The notes under the pieces: model-generated | Told to the model about the DNA's origin: nothing | What the model saw: only the letters and a program-made list of their open reading frames with translations | Databases searched by the model: none | Origin: Sphingomonas_E sp042693015 | GTDB lineage: Bacteria > Pseudomonadota > Alphaproteobacteria > Sphingomonadales > Sphingomonadaceae | NCBI RefSeq assembly: GCF_042693015.1 | Contig: NZ_CP170544.1 | Coordinates: forward strand, 3,162,001-3,226,000 | Reading direction: 5' to 3' | DNA length: 64,000 bases | Shown: positions 25,946 through 33,879 of the stretch, in pieces | How positions within the stretch are numbered: position 1 is the stretch's first letter | Layout of the letters: each line of letters opens with the position of its first letter | Position numbers and translations under genes: made by a program

Positions 25946-26482
25946 CTAACATTTGATCGCGATATGGCCTGCGCGCAGGCTTTCCAACTGCCGGCCCGTC
26001 CAGTCTTCCGGCCGGCTCCACGCCTGAAACGGAAAGCGCGCGAGATTGGAGTTGCGATAGCGGGCGACGCCGGTGATATCGGCTCCTATCCACGTCGGCA
26101 ACGAGACCTTTTCATTCTCGCTCTCCAGCTCGATCTCGGCGACGACAAGCCCCTTATTGTCCCCATCGAAGACGTCGATCGTCCAGGGCTTCCCATCGAA
26201 CCTGCTCGTGAAGCGATCCTTGTGGATCAACGCATCCTTGCAGAAGAGCGCCAGCATCTCCTCCGCATCCTCGTTAGGGGTCTCATATTCGAATTCGTGC
26301 CGCGAAAGCCCGACCTTCTTTTCCTTGATGGCCAGGAAGGCGCGGCCCCCAATTTTCCGCACGCGGCCGATCAGCCGATCTTGCCGGGAGAAGTAGCCCT
26401 GGGTGATGCGGACCGGTTCCATCGCGCCGATGCGCCAACTATCGTCGCTGACCAGGAATTTCCGTTCGATCTCTATGGGCAT
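25946..26482 (-). CDS. CYTH domain protein (triphosphate-tunnel family)
   Basis: 178 residues with the CYTH signature ExExK at the start (PIEIERKFLV) and the later tunnel residues in YFSRQDRLIGRVRKIG, AFLAIKEKK, RHEFEYE and EIELESE. Members of this size are usually inorganic triphosphatases or related triphosphate enzymes; class IV adenylyl cyclase is a less likely alternative. It follows pflA by 32 bases on the same strand, so co-transcription with the pfl genes is likely. A link to polyphosphate/triphosphate handling fits the PPK2 gene 15 kb away but is speculative. Confidence 0.85.
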   Translation of the reverse strand: MPIEIERKFLVSDDSWRIGAMEPVRITQGYFSRQDRLIGRVRKIGGRAFLAIKEKKVGLSRHEFEYETPNEDAEEMLALFCKDALIHKDRFTSRFDGKPWTIDVFDGDNKGLVVAEIELESENEKVSLPTWIGADITGVARYRNSNLARFPFQAWSRPEDWTGRQLESLRAGHIAIKC

Positions 26483-26514
26483 GGTCCACCCTCAGCGCAC
26501 ATGTGCCGAACAGT

Positions 26515-27357
26515 CTAGACGGTGTTCAGGCCGTGGCTTGCAAAAATCTCTATGGTTCGGGAGGTTAACTCGGCAGACGGAGGTTTGGTGTCGACCAGAC
26601 GATAACTCAATCCCAGCCGCTCCCATTTATATTTGCCCATCTGGTGGAAGGGCAGCACCTCCACGCGCTCGACCACGCCCAACGATGCGCCGAATCGCGC
26701 GACCGCATCGATCTCCGCCGGATCGTCGGTGAGATCCGGGACCAGCACATACCGCAGCCACATCGGCCGCCGGAGCCGCGAGAGGCGGTGGCAGAAGTCC
26801 AGCACCTCCTGATTGCCCAATCCCTGGGTCACCTTTTTATGCTGTTCGAGCGTGAAGGCTTTCATGTCGAGGATGACGAGGTCGATATCGTGCAGTTCAT
26901 CGTCCGAAAGCTTGTCGCCATAAAAGCCGTTGGTCTCGATCGCATTGTGGACGCCGATGCGCTTGGTCGCTGCGAACAGCCGCGCGGCGAAGCGGTGCTG
27001 CATCAGCGGCTCGCCGCCCGAAAGCGTGAAGCCGCCATGCATCGATTTCAGCGCGTTCGCATATTTGCGGATCTCGGCAATGCTCCGTTCCAGCGAGACC
27101 GGGATGCCGTTGGTAAGCGTCCAGGTGTCCGGGTTGTGGCAATATTGGCAGCGGAACATGCAGGATGTCGTCCAGGCGACCAGCCGGATGCCGGGCCCGT
27201 CGACCGCCGATCCGGTGGTGAAGGAATGTAGGAAGCCGAGATCACCGGTCCGCAGCGCCGTGCGCACATCCGTCTCCGGCACATGCTCGCCCAGCTTCAC
27301 CCGCATCTCGAAGGGCGAACTCGCCTCCAGCGGCGCATCGGGACGCCCGGTGGGCAT
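26515..27357 (-). CDS. pflA: Pyruvate formate-lyase activating enzyme (radical SAM)
   Basis: 280-residue radical SAM enzyme that installs the glycyl radical in PflB using S-adenosylmethionine and a 4Fe-4S cluster. The cluster motif CxxxCxxC is present as CMFRCQYC, followed by the GGE motif in FTLSGGEPLMQ. The start SAVDGPGIRLVAWTTSC is typical of PflA. The ATG follows the pflB stop directly (TGAATG, no gap), which is the classical pflB-pflA coupling. The N-terminal ~40 residues are a longer lead than in E. coli PflA (246 aa). Confidence 0.93.
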   Translation of the reverse strand: MPTGRPDAPLEASSPFEMRVKLGEHVPETDVRTALRTGDLGFLHSFTTGSAVDGPGIRLVAWTTSCMFRCQYCHNPDTWTLTNGIPVSLERSIAEIRKYANALKSMHGGFTLSGGEPLMQHRFAARLFAATKRIGVHNAIETNGFYGDKLSDDELHDIDLVILDMKAFTLEQHKKVTQGLGNQEVLDFCHRLSRLRRPMWLRYVLVPDLTDDPAEIDAVARFGASLGVVERVEVLPFHQMGKYKWERLGLSYRLVDTKPPSAELTSRTIEIFASHGLNTV

Positions 27358-29613
27358 TCAGCCTCCGTGGAATGTGCGGTTGATGACATCCATCTGCTGT
27401 TCGCGGGTCAGCCGGATGAAGTTCACCGCATAGCCGGACACGCGGATCGTCAGGCTCGGATATTTCTCCGGATGATCCATCGCATCGAGCAGGGTTTCGC
27501 GGTTCAGCACGTTGACGTTCATGTGGTAACCGGTCGTGCCGAAGAAGGTGTCGAGCATCGCCGTCAGGTTCGTGACGCGATCTTCCTCGGCATGGCCAAG
27601 CCCGCTCGGCACCAGCGTCGACGTGAGCGAGATGCCGTCCGCCGCGTCGCGATAGGGAATCTTGGCCACCGACGCCGCGGATGCGTGGATGCCGTGGCTG
27701 TCGCGACCGTGCATGGGGTTGGCGCCGGGGGCGAAGGGTTGCCCCTGGCGGCGGCCGTCAGGCGTGTTGCCGGTCGCCTTGCCATAGACGACATTGGACG
27801 TGATCGTCAGCACCGACTGGGTGTGGAGCGCGTTGCGGTAGGTCTTGAACTTGCGCAGCTTGCTCATGAAGGTGCTGACCAGCCAGCTCGCGAGATGATC
27901 GACCCGGTTGTCATTGTTGCCGAAGACCGGGAAATCGCCTTCCGTCTCATAATCGACGACCAGGCCGGTCTCGTCGCGGATCACCTTCACCTTCGCATGC
28001 TTGATCGCCGAAAGGCTGTCCGCCACCACCGACATGCCGGCGATGCCGAACGCCATCGTCCGCACCGGTGCATAATCGTGCAGCGCCATCTCGATGCGCT
28101 CATAGGCATATTTGTCGTGCATATAATGGATGACGTTCATGGCGCTGACATAGACGCCGGCCAGCCAGTCCATCATGCGATCGAACTTCTCCAGCACGTC
28201 ATCGAAGTCGAGATAGTCGCCACTGGCGGGATCGGCCTTCGGCCCCACCTGTTCCCCGCTCATTTCATCGCGACCGCCGTTGATCGCATAGAGCAGGCAT
28301 TTGGCGAGGTTCGAGCGCGCGCCGAAAAACTGCATCTGCTTGCCCATCAGCATGGGGGATACGCAGCAGGCGATCGCCCCGTCGTCGCCCCAGGCGGCGC
28401 GCATGATCTCGTCGCTTTCGAACTGGATCGAGCTGGTGTCGATCGCGACCTTCGCGGCGAAACGGCGGAAGGGTTCGGGCAGTTGCGGCGTATACCAGAT
28501 GGTGAGATTGGGTTCGGGCGCCGGGCCGAGATTGTAGAGCGTCTGGAGAAAACGGAAGCTCGTCTTCGTCACCAGCGGCCGGCCGTCATCGCCCATGCCG
28601 GCGATCGATTCCGTCACCCAGGTCGGATCGCCGGAAAAGAGTTCGTCATATTCGGGCGTGCGCAGGAAGCGAACGATGCGAAGCTTGATGACGAAATCGT
28701 CGACAATCTCCTGCACCTCCTCCTCGGTGATGCTGCCGGCCGCCAGTTCGCGCTCGAAATAGATGTCGAGGAAGGTGGAGACGCGGCCGAGCGACATGGC
28801 CGCGCCATTCTGTTCCTTCACGCCCGCGAGATAGCCGAAATAGAGCCATTGTACCGCCTCCCGCGCGGTCCGGGCCGGGCCTGAGATGTCGTAGCCATAT
28901 TTGGCCGCCATCGCCTTGAGTTCATCGAGCGCGCGGATCTGTTCCGAAAGCTCCTCCCGATCGCGGATGATGTCGTCGGTCGACCATTCCAGATCGAGCG
29001 CGGCCTTCTCCTCCTTCTTGCGGCGGATCAGCCGGTCCACGCCGTAGAGCGCGACGCGGCGATAATCGCCGATGATCCGCCCGCGGCCATAGGCGTCGGG
29101 AAGCCCGGTCAGGACATGCGACTTGCGGCAGCGCCGCACGTCCGCGGTGTAAGCGTCGAACACGCCCTCATTGTGGGTCTTGCGATATTTGGTGAAGGTC
29201 TCGACAACCGCCGGATCGGCCTCATAACCATAGGCTTCGAGCCCGCTCAGCACCATCCGGAACCCGCCATTGGGCATAATCGCGCGCTTGAGCGGCGCAT
29301 CCGTCTGCAGCCCGACGACGATCTCGCGATCCTTGTCGATATAGCCGGCGTCGTGCGCGGTGATCGAACTGGGCACGAGCGAGATGTCCAGCACGCCCTT
29401 CTTGCGCTCCTCGACGAACAGCGCCTCTAGTTTCGCCCAGATCGCCTTGGTCCGCTCGGTCGGGCCCGCGAGGAAGCTTTCATCCTCATAATAAGGTTCG
29501 AAATTCTGCTGGATGAAATCGCGGACATTGATTTCCTTGGTCCACAGGCCGGATGCGAAGCCCATGTCGGGCGCAGCGCTGGCGGGGCGGGCTTCGAGGA
29601 CATCTGTGGACAT
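27358..29613 (-). CDS. pflB: Pyruvate formate-lyase (formate C-acetyltransferase)
   Basis: 751 residues, close to E. coli PflB (760). It converts pyruvate + CoA to acetyl-CoA + formate through a glycyl radical. The adjacent active-site cysteines are in GAIACCVSPMLMGKQ and the radical glycine is Gly727 in RVSGYAVNF. ACGGAGA lies upstream of the ATG. It is oxygen-sensitive in known forms and therefore points to metabolism at low oxygen, which is uncommon among sphingomonads. It is preceded, 29 bases away, by an MFS gene and then an L-serine ammonia-lyase gene on the same strand; pta and ackA lie in the divergent operon. Confidence 0.95.
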   Translation of the reverse strand: MSTDVLEARPASAAPDMGFASGLWTKEINVRDFIQQNFEPYYEDESFLAGPTERTKAIWAKLEALFVEERKKGVLDISLVPSSITAHDAGYIDKDREIVVGLQTDAPLKRAIMPNGGFRMVLSGLEAYGYEADPAVVETFTKYRKTHNEGVFDAYTADVRRCRKSHVLTGLPDAYGRGRIIGDYRRVALYGVDRLIRRKKEEKAALDLEWSTDDIIRDREELSEQIRALDELKAMAAKYGYDISGPARTAREAVQWLYFGYLAGVKEQNGAAMSLGRVSTFLDIYFERELAAGSITEEEVQEIVDDFVIKLRIVRFLRTPEYDELFSGDPTWVTESIAGMGDDGRPLVTKTSFRFLQTLYNLGPAPEPNLTIWYTPQLPEPFRRFAAKVAIDTSSIQFESDEIMRAAWGDDGAIACCVSPMLMGKQMQFFGARSNLAKCLLYAINGGRDEMSGEQVGPKADPASGDYLDFDDVLEKFDRMMDWLAGVYVSAMNVIHYMHDKYAYERIEMALHDYAPVRTMAFGIAGMSVVADSLSAIKHAKVKVIRDETGLVVDYETEGDFPVFGNNDNRVDHLASWLVSTFMSKLRKFKTYRNALHTQSVLTITSNVVYGKATGNTPDGRRQGQPFAPGANPMHGRDSHGIHASAASVAKIPYRDAADGISLTSTLVPSGLGHAEEDRVTNLTAMLDTFFGTTGYHMNVNVLNRETLLDAMDHPEKYPSLTIRVSGYAVNFIRLTREQQMDVINRTFHGG

Positions 29614-29642
29614 CGCAAATCTCCGTTCGAGCTTCCCCGCCG

Positions 29643-30905
29643 CTAATTATGCGCGCGCCGCAACCGCCCCGCCGGCCCCGATTCCGTGAGGGCAAAGGTG
29701 AGAAGGATGGCGATGCCGACGCCGATCAGCAGCGGCGAAAAGGTGGCTTGGTAATGGACGAGCTCGCGATCGCCGCCGTCACTGGCACGCACCAGCAGCC
29801 GCGCGAAGACGGGGCCGAGCAGCGCCGTGACCGAGAAATTGACGAAGTTGATTACGCCGGTGGCGGTGCCGCTATGTTCGGGCCGGTTTACTTCCTTGAT
29901 CACCGTATAGGGGATCATCGCCGCGCCCGACGCGATGCCGGCGACAAGGCCGAGCGTGAAGGGCGGGAAGAGGCCGGTCGGGCCATAGAGGATGAAGGCC
30001 AGGCAGGCGAACAGCACCACGCCGGCGCCGATGATCACCGGCTTGCGGCGGCCGATCCGATCCGACAGCCAACCCATCAACGGACAGCCGATGATCCAGC
30101 CGAATGGCACCGACGCCGATCGCAGCACCGCCAGCGAATAGGGCATGTTGTGCGCTTCCTCGAGGAAGCGGATGCCCCACACCATGTCGAAGATGGTGGT
30201 GGGGATGAAGAGCAGGCCGGCGATCAGCCCGCACATGATCGATTGCGGGTTGCGGAACACCGCACCGATCGCCTCGCCCGCACGCTTCAGCCCCTCGCGC
30301 CCCGCGGCGGGGGCCTCGCTCCGCGGCATGAGGACGAACAGGGCAATCGCGATCGGGAAGGCGGCCAGCCCCATGATCAGCCAGAAGCGGTCCCAGGGGA
30401 GCCCGCCTTGGATCGCCGGACCGACCACGAACTGCCCCGCCGATCCGCCGGCCATGCCGAACATCTGGGTGACGCCGATCAGGGTCGCCGCATGGGCGGC
30501 AGGCAGATAATTGGTGGCGATATAGACCGCACCGATCAGCGCGAAGACGCCGCCAGCGCCCTGGAGGAAGCGGCCGATGCCGCCGAGCATGGAATCGCCG
30601 GTCGCGAAAAGCAGAGTCCCGACGCCGACAACGGCCGCCCCCAGCGGGATCACCTTGCGCGGACCCAATTGGTCCATGCCGACACCCGCCACCAGGCTGA
30701 AAGGCGCATAGCCGTAATAAAAGAGGCCGACCAAGGAGGCGACGCCGACCGCCGTCAGGCCGAAGGCGTCGCCGAGTTGCGGCATCATCACGGAGGGCGC
30801 CGAACGCAACACATATTGATAGAAATAATAGACCGACGTCAGCAGCCATGCCGCCACGGCAGCGCGGCCGATGCTGCCCGAATGGCCGGGGGCGGAAGCG
30901 GCCAT
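29643..30905 (-). CDS. MFS transporter between the serine lyase and pflB genes
   Basis: 420-residue major facilitator protein with 12 predicted membrane helices (AWLLTSVYYFYQYVLRSAPSVM, then LVAGVGMDQLGPRKVIPLGA as the loop 2-3 motif). It sits 10 bases after the L-serine ammonia-lyase gene and 29 bases before pflB. A carrier for serine, pyruvate, formate or another organic acid is plausible from context only. A good ribosome site is not evident; translation may be coupled to the upstream gene. Antisense frames over this gene are composition artefacts. Confidence 0.85.
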   Translation of the reverse strand: MAASAPGHSGSIGRAAVAAWLLTSVYYFYQYVLRSAPSVMMPQLGDAFGLTAVGVASLVGLFYYGYAPFSLVAGVGMDQLGPRKVIPLGAAVVGVGTLLFATGDSMLGGIGRFLQGAGGVFALIGAVYIATNYLPAAHAATLIGVTQMFGMAGGSAGQFVVGPAIQGGLPWDRFWLIMGLAAFPIAIALFVLMPRSEAPAAGREGLKRAGEAIGAVFRNPQSIMCGLIAGLLFIPTTIFDMVWGIRFLEEAHNMPYSLAVLRSASVPFGWIIGCPLMGWLSDRIGRRKPVIIGAGVVLFACLAFILYGPTGLFPPFTLGLVAGIASGAAMIPYTVIKEVNRPEHSGTATGVINFVNFSVTALLGPVFARLLVRASDGGDRELVHYQATFSPLLIGVGIAILLTFALTESGPAGRLRRAHN

Positions 30906-30915
30906 CGGTCGGGCC

Positions 30916-32490
30916 TCAGCAGAGCGTGACCGACAGAGCCAGCCCGCCTTCCGAAGTTTCCTTATACTTCGGATTCATGTCCTTGGCCGTTAGCGCCAAC
31001 GCCTCGACGACCGAATCGAAGGCCACCCGTCGATTGATCGGAATCTCGTTCTTGGCGATGAGATGACCGGTCCACGCCTTGACCGCCCCGAACGCGCAGC
31101 GCTCGATGCAGGGCACCTGGACGAAACCGGCCACCGGATCGCAGGTCATGCCGAGATGATGCTCGAGCGCGGCCGACGCACCATTGGCGATGACGCGGTT
31201 CGGGGTGCCATAGGCCTGGCCGATCATCGCTGCCCCCATTGCCGAGGCCACGCCGATTTCTGCCTGACACCCGCCCTCTGCGGCGGCGAGCGTTGCGCGG
31301 TGCTTGCAGAGATAGCCGGCGGCCAGGCCGGCCAGCAGCCCGGCACGAAGCGCATCGTCCGATAGCTTGGCGCCGTCGGGGCCAAGCGAATAGAGCACCG
31401 CCGGCATCACGCCTGCCGATCCACCTGTCGGCGCAGTGATGACGAGATGGCCGCGGGCATTTTCCTCGGACCCCGCCAGCGCATAGGCGCTGACCAGCCC
31501 GATCGCCTGCCGTGCCGGCCCCTCCTGCTTCAGTGCATTGGTATAGACGTCGTGCGCCTTGGTCTTGAGCTTGATCGGTCCCGGCAACGTCGCGGTCGGT
31601 GCTGCCAGCCCGGTCTTCACGGTCGCGCGCATCGCGCCCATGATCTTGTCGAGGAAGGCGTTCACCTCCGCCTCGCTCTTGCCGGTGATCGCGACCTCAT
31701 TGGCCATAATCAACTGCGCTATGCTGATCTTGTCGCGTTCGGCATGGGCGAGCAGTTCTTCCATTGTCTCATAAGGATATTTGGGCGGGTTCTTCTTGGG
31801 CGGCGTGTAGCCCTTCCATTCGATGAAGCCGCCGCCGACCGAATAATATTCCTGCTCAAGCAACACCTTGTCGCCCGCCATCAGCTTGCAGGTCATCGTG
31901 TTCGGGTGCGGGAAATCGCCCTTGGTCGCGTCGTAGACGATGTCCTTCAGCGAGGCGCTGATCGTCTTTGATCCGAGTTTCACCGGAAAGACCTGGTCGG
32001 GATTGGCCGCCATCCCGTCCAGGATCGCCGGATCGATCGTCGCGGGTTCGTTGCCCGCAAGCCCGGCGAGCGACGCACGTTCGGTGCCATGCCCTTTGCC
32101 GGTCGCGCTCAGGCTTCCAAAGAGGTGGACCTTGAGTGCCGTCGCCTGGGCGAGCTGGTCCGCCGGCAATTTGGTACAGCGCTGATAGAAATCATACGTA
32201 ATCCGCATCGGGCCGATCGTGTGCGATGAGGACGGGCCCGGCCCGACCTTGTAGAATTCCTCGGCGGTGGTCATCACCGGTCCCTTGGACTTCCGCACCA
32301 CTTGAAGATTGGGATCGAGCGGCGGATCCTTGGCCGGAACCTCCGCCGCCAGCGCGGACGGTCTGCCGCCGACCGAAACGATCGCAAGCGCCAGCGCGCT
32401 GCGCATCATGAAGGCGCGCCGGTCGGAACCGGCCGGCGGTTCGCTATGGTCCAGTTCGGGAACCGGATATGGTGCGATCATGTCGGCCAT
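30916..32490 (-). CDS. L-serine ammonia-lyase (iron-sulfur type) with Tat-like N-terminal extension
   Basis: Deaminates L-serine to pyruvate with an oxygen-labile 4Fe-4S cluster. The catalytic domain starts near residue 73 with EFYKVGPGPSSSHTIGPMR. Cluster cysteines are visible in GMTCDPVAGFVQVPCIERC, and the protein ends in a cysteine (SVTLC), as in characterised one-chain enzymes. The unusual part is a 72-residue leader containing SDRRAFMMRS, a hydrophobic stretch and SALAAE, which reads as a twin-arginine signal peptide. If functional, the enzyme would be exported folded with its cluster. GGAGAG precedes the ATG at 32490. It heads an operon with an MFS carrier, pflB and pflA and would feed pyruvate to pyruvate formate-lyase. 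Confidence 0.88.
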   Translation of the reverse strand: MADMIAPYPVPELDHSEPPAGSDRRAFMMRSALALAIVSVGGRPSALAAEVPAKDPPLDPNLQVVRKSKGPVMTTAEEFYKVGPGPSSSHTIGPMRITYDFYQRCTKLPADQLAQATALKVHLFGSLSATGKGHGTERASLAGLAGNEPATIDPAILDGMAANPDQVFPVKLGSKTISASLKDIVYDATKGDFPHPNTMTCKLMAGDKVLLEQEYYSVGGGFIEWKGYTPPKKNPPKYPYETMEELLAHAERDKISIAQLIMANEVAITGKSEAEVNAFLDKIMGAMRATVKTGLAAPTATLPGPIKLKTKAHDVYTNALKQEGPARQAIGLVSAYALAGSEENARGHLVITAPTGGSAGVMPAVLYSLGPDGAKLSDDALRAGLLAGLAAGYLCKHRATLAAAEGGCQAEIGVASAMGAAMIGQAYGTPNRVIANGASAALEHHLGMTCDPVAGFVQVPCIERCAFGAVKAWTGHLIAKNEIPINRRVAFDSVVEALALTAKDMNPKYKETSEGGLALSVTLC

Positions 32491-32527
32491 CTGGTCTCTC
32501 CACGGATGAACAGGAAAGGCCGGTGCA

Positions 32528-32539
32528 GGCGATATCGCC
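32528..32539. promoter_or_regulatory. 12-bp palindrome upstream of the serine lyase operon
   Basis: GGCGATATCGCC is perfectly symmetrical and lies 38 bases upstream of the serine ammonia-lyase start, inside the divergent regulatory region. It may be an operator. No FNR-type TTGAT-N4-ATCAA box was found in 32491-32778, although the operon encodes oxygen-sensitive enzymes. Confidence 0.35.
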
Positions 32540-32704
32540 GAGTCGGTTTACGGCGATCCCCGCACCTGCCGTAACTGTCCGAAATGCCTGATAATTAATT
32601 CCATGTCTGCAATTTAAAGTGCTATCATGTGACGGGTAAGGAATAAATCGGTAAATCCCCCTAAGGAATGCGGGGTAACTACCAATATTCCCGCGGGTTC
32701 GATA

Positions 32705-32716
32705 GGGACTAGTCCC
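32705..32716. promoter_or_regulatory. 12-bp palindrome upstream of the YhiI/RbbA-type operon
   Basis: GGGACTAGTCCC is a perfect palindrome centred about 68 bases before the HlyD-type gene, within AT-richer DNA. Candidate operator of the plus-strand exporter operon. Confidence 0.35.
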
Positions 32717-32778
32717 GATGTTACTATGAAGCGCTCCATGCCAATCTTGTGACAGGGCTGCCGAATCGGGGTACGGCC

Positions 32779-33879
32779 ATGTCAAAGCGCAACCTGATTT
32801 TTATCGCTATCGCCGTTGTGGTGCTGGGCTTCCTTGCCTGGCAGATCTTTGGCGGATCGAAGATCCCCGACGGCTTTGCCGCGGGCAATGGCCGGCTCGA
32901 AGCCAACGAGCTCTATGTCGCCGCCAAATATCCAGGCCGCATCAAGGAGGTGCTGGTCAACGAAGGCGACACGGTCGAGGCCGGCCAGGTCGTCGCCCGG
33001 CTGGACACCGAGGAGCTTGAGGCACGGCTGCGGCAGGCACAGGCGCAAATCCGCCAGGCGCAGGACAGCGAACGCGTGGCGACAGCGGATGTCGCCGCCA
33101 AGCGCGCGCAGATCGACACGCGGCGCTCCGAACTGGCCGCCCGCCAGGCCGACCTCACTTATGCACAGCAGCAGTTCAGCCGGTCCAAGGGGCTGGTCGG
33201 CCGCGGTGCGGTGAGCGAGCAGGAGGCGGAAACCGATTCCGCCCGGATGCTGACGACACGCGCCCAGGTGGCCGGCGCCCGGGCCGAGATCGCAACCGCG
33301 CAGTCCGATTATGTCGGCGCGCAGGCGATGGTCGGCCGCTCGGGAGCGACGATTGCCGAAGCGTCTGCCGAGGTCGATCGCATCCGCGCCCAGATCAAGG
33401 ACAGCGTGCTGGTGGCGCCGGTGCGCGGCCGGATCGAGAGCCGCCTGGCCGAAGCCGGCGAAGTTCTCGCCGCCGGCGGCCGCGTCTATTCGATGATCGA
33501 TCTGAGCGACGTCTATATGTACGTCTTCCTGCCCGAACGCGTGACGGGCAAGATCCAGCTCAACTCGGAAGCGCGCATCGTCCTCGATGCCGCTCCGCAA
33601 TATCCGATCCGCGCCTTCGTCTCATTCGTGTCGCCGCTCGCGCAATTCACGCCCAAGACGGTCGAGACGCAGGAGGAGCGCCACAACCTCACCTTCCGCG
33701 TCAAGCTGCAGATCCCGAAAGAGCGGCTGAAGCAATATGAGGCGCTGGTGAAGGCCGGCACGCCGGGCCTGGGCTATGTCCGCTACGACACGCAGAAGGC
33801 GTGGCCCGCCGAGCTCGAACCGCCGGCGAAGATGCCGACCAACCTGTGGCAGCCCACCGGTAGCGCGGCAGGCAAATAA
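32779..33879 (+). CDS. HlyD-family periplasmic adaptor (YhiI-like)
   Basis: 366-residue membrane fusion protein with an N-terminal membrane anchor (NLIFIAIAVVVLGFLAWQIF), the lipoyl half-motif AAKYPGRIKEVLVNEGDTVEAGQ, a long coiled coil (about residues 80-190), the second lipoyl half DSVLVAPVRGRIESRLAEAGEV and a beta-barrel domain. It links the inner membrane ABC exporter to the outer-membrane channel encoded in the same operon. Gene order HlyD - RbbA - YhhJ is the E. coli yhiI-rbbA-yhhJ order. ATG at 32779 chosen because the protein then starts MSKRNLIF ahead of the anchor; the ribosome site is weak. Its TAA overlaps the next ATG. Confidence 0.88.
   Translation: MSKRNLIFIAIAVVVLGFLAWQIFGGSKIPDGFAAGNGRLEANELYVAAKYPGRIKEVLVNEGDTVEAGQVVARLDTEELEARLRQAQAQIRQAQDSERVATADVAAKRAQIDTRRSELAARQADLTYAQQQFSRSKGLVGRGAVSEQEAETDSARMLTTRAQVAGARAEIATAQSDYVGAQAMVGRSGATIAEASAEVDRIRAQIKDSVLVAPVRGRIESRLAEAGEVLAAGGRVYSMIDLSDVYMYVFLPERVTGKIQLNSEARIVLDAAPQYPIRAFVSFVSPLAQFTPKTVETQEERHNLTFRVKLQIPKERLKQYEALVKAGTPGLGYVRYDTQKAWPAELEPPAKMPTNLWQPTGSAAGK

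Noticed and set aside
29553..30929. 458-codon plus-strand open frame over the MFS gene next to pflB
   Set aside because: Antisense of a clear 12-helix transporter; no domain or ribosome site.
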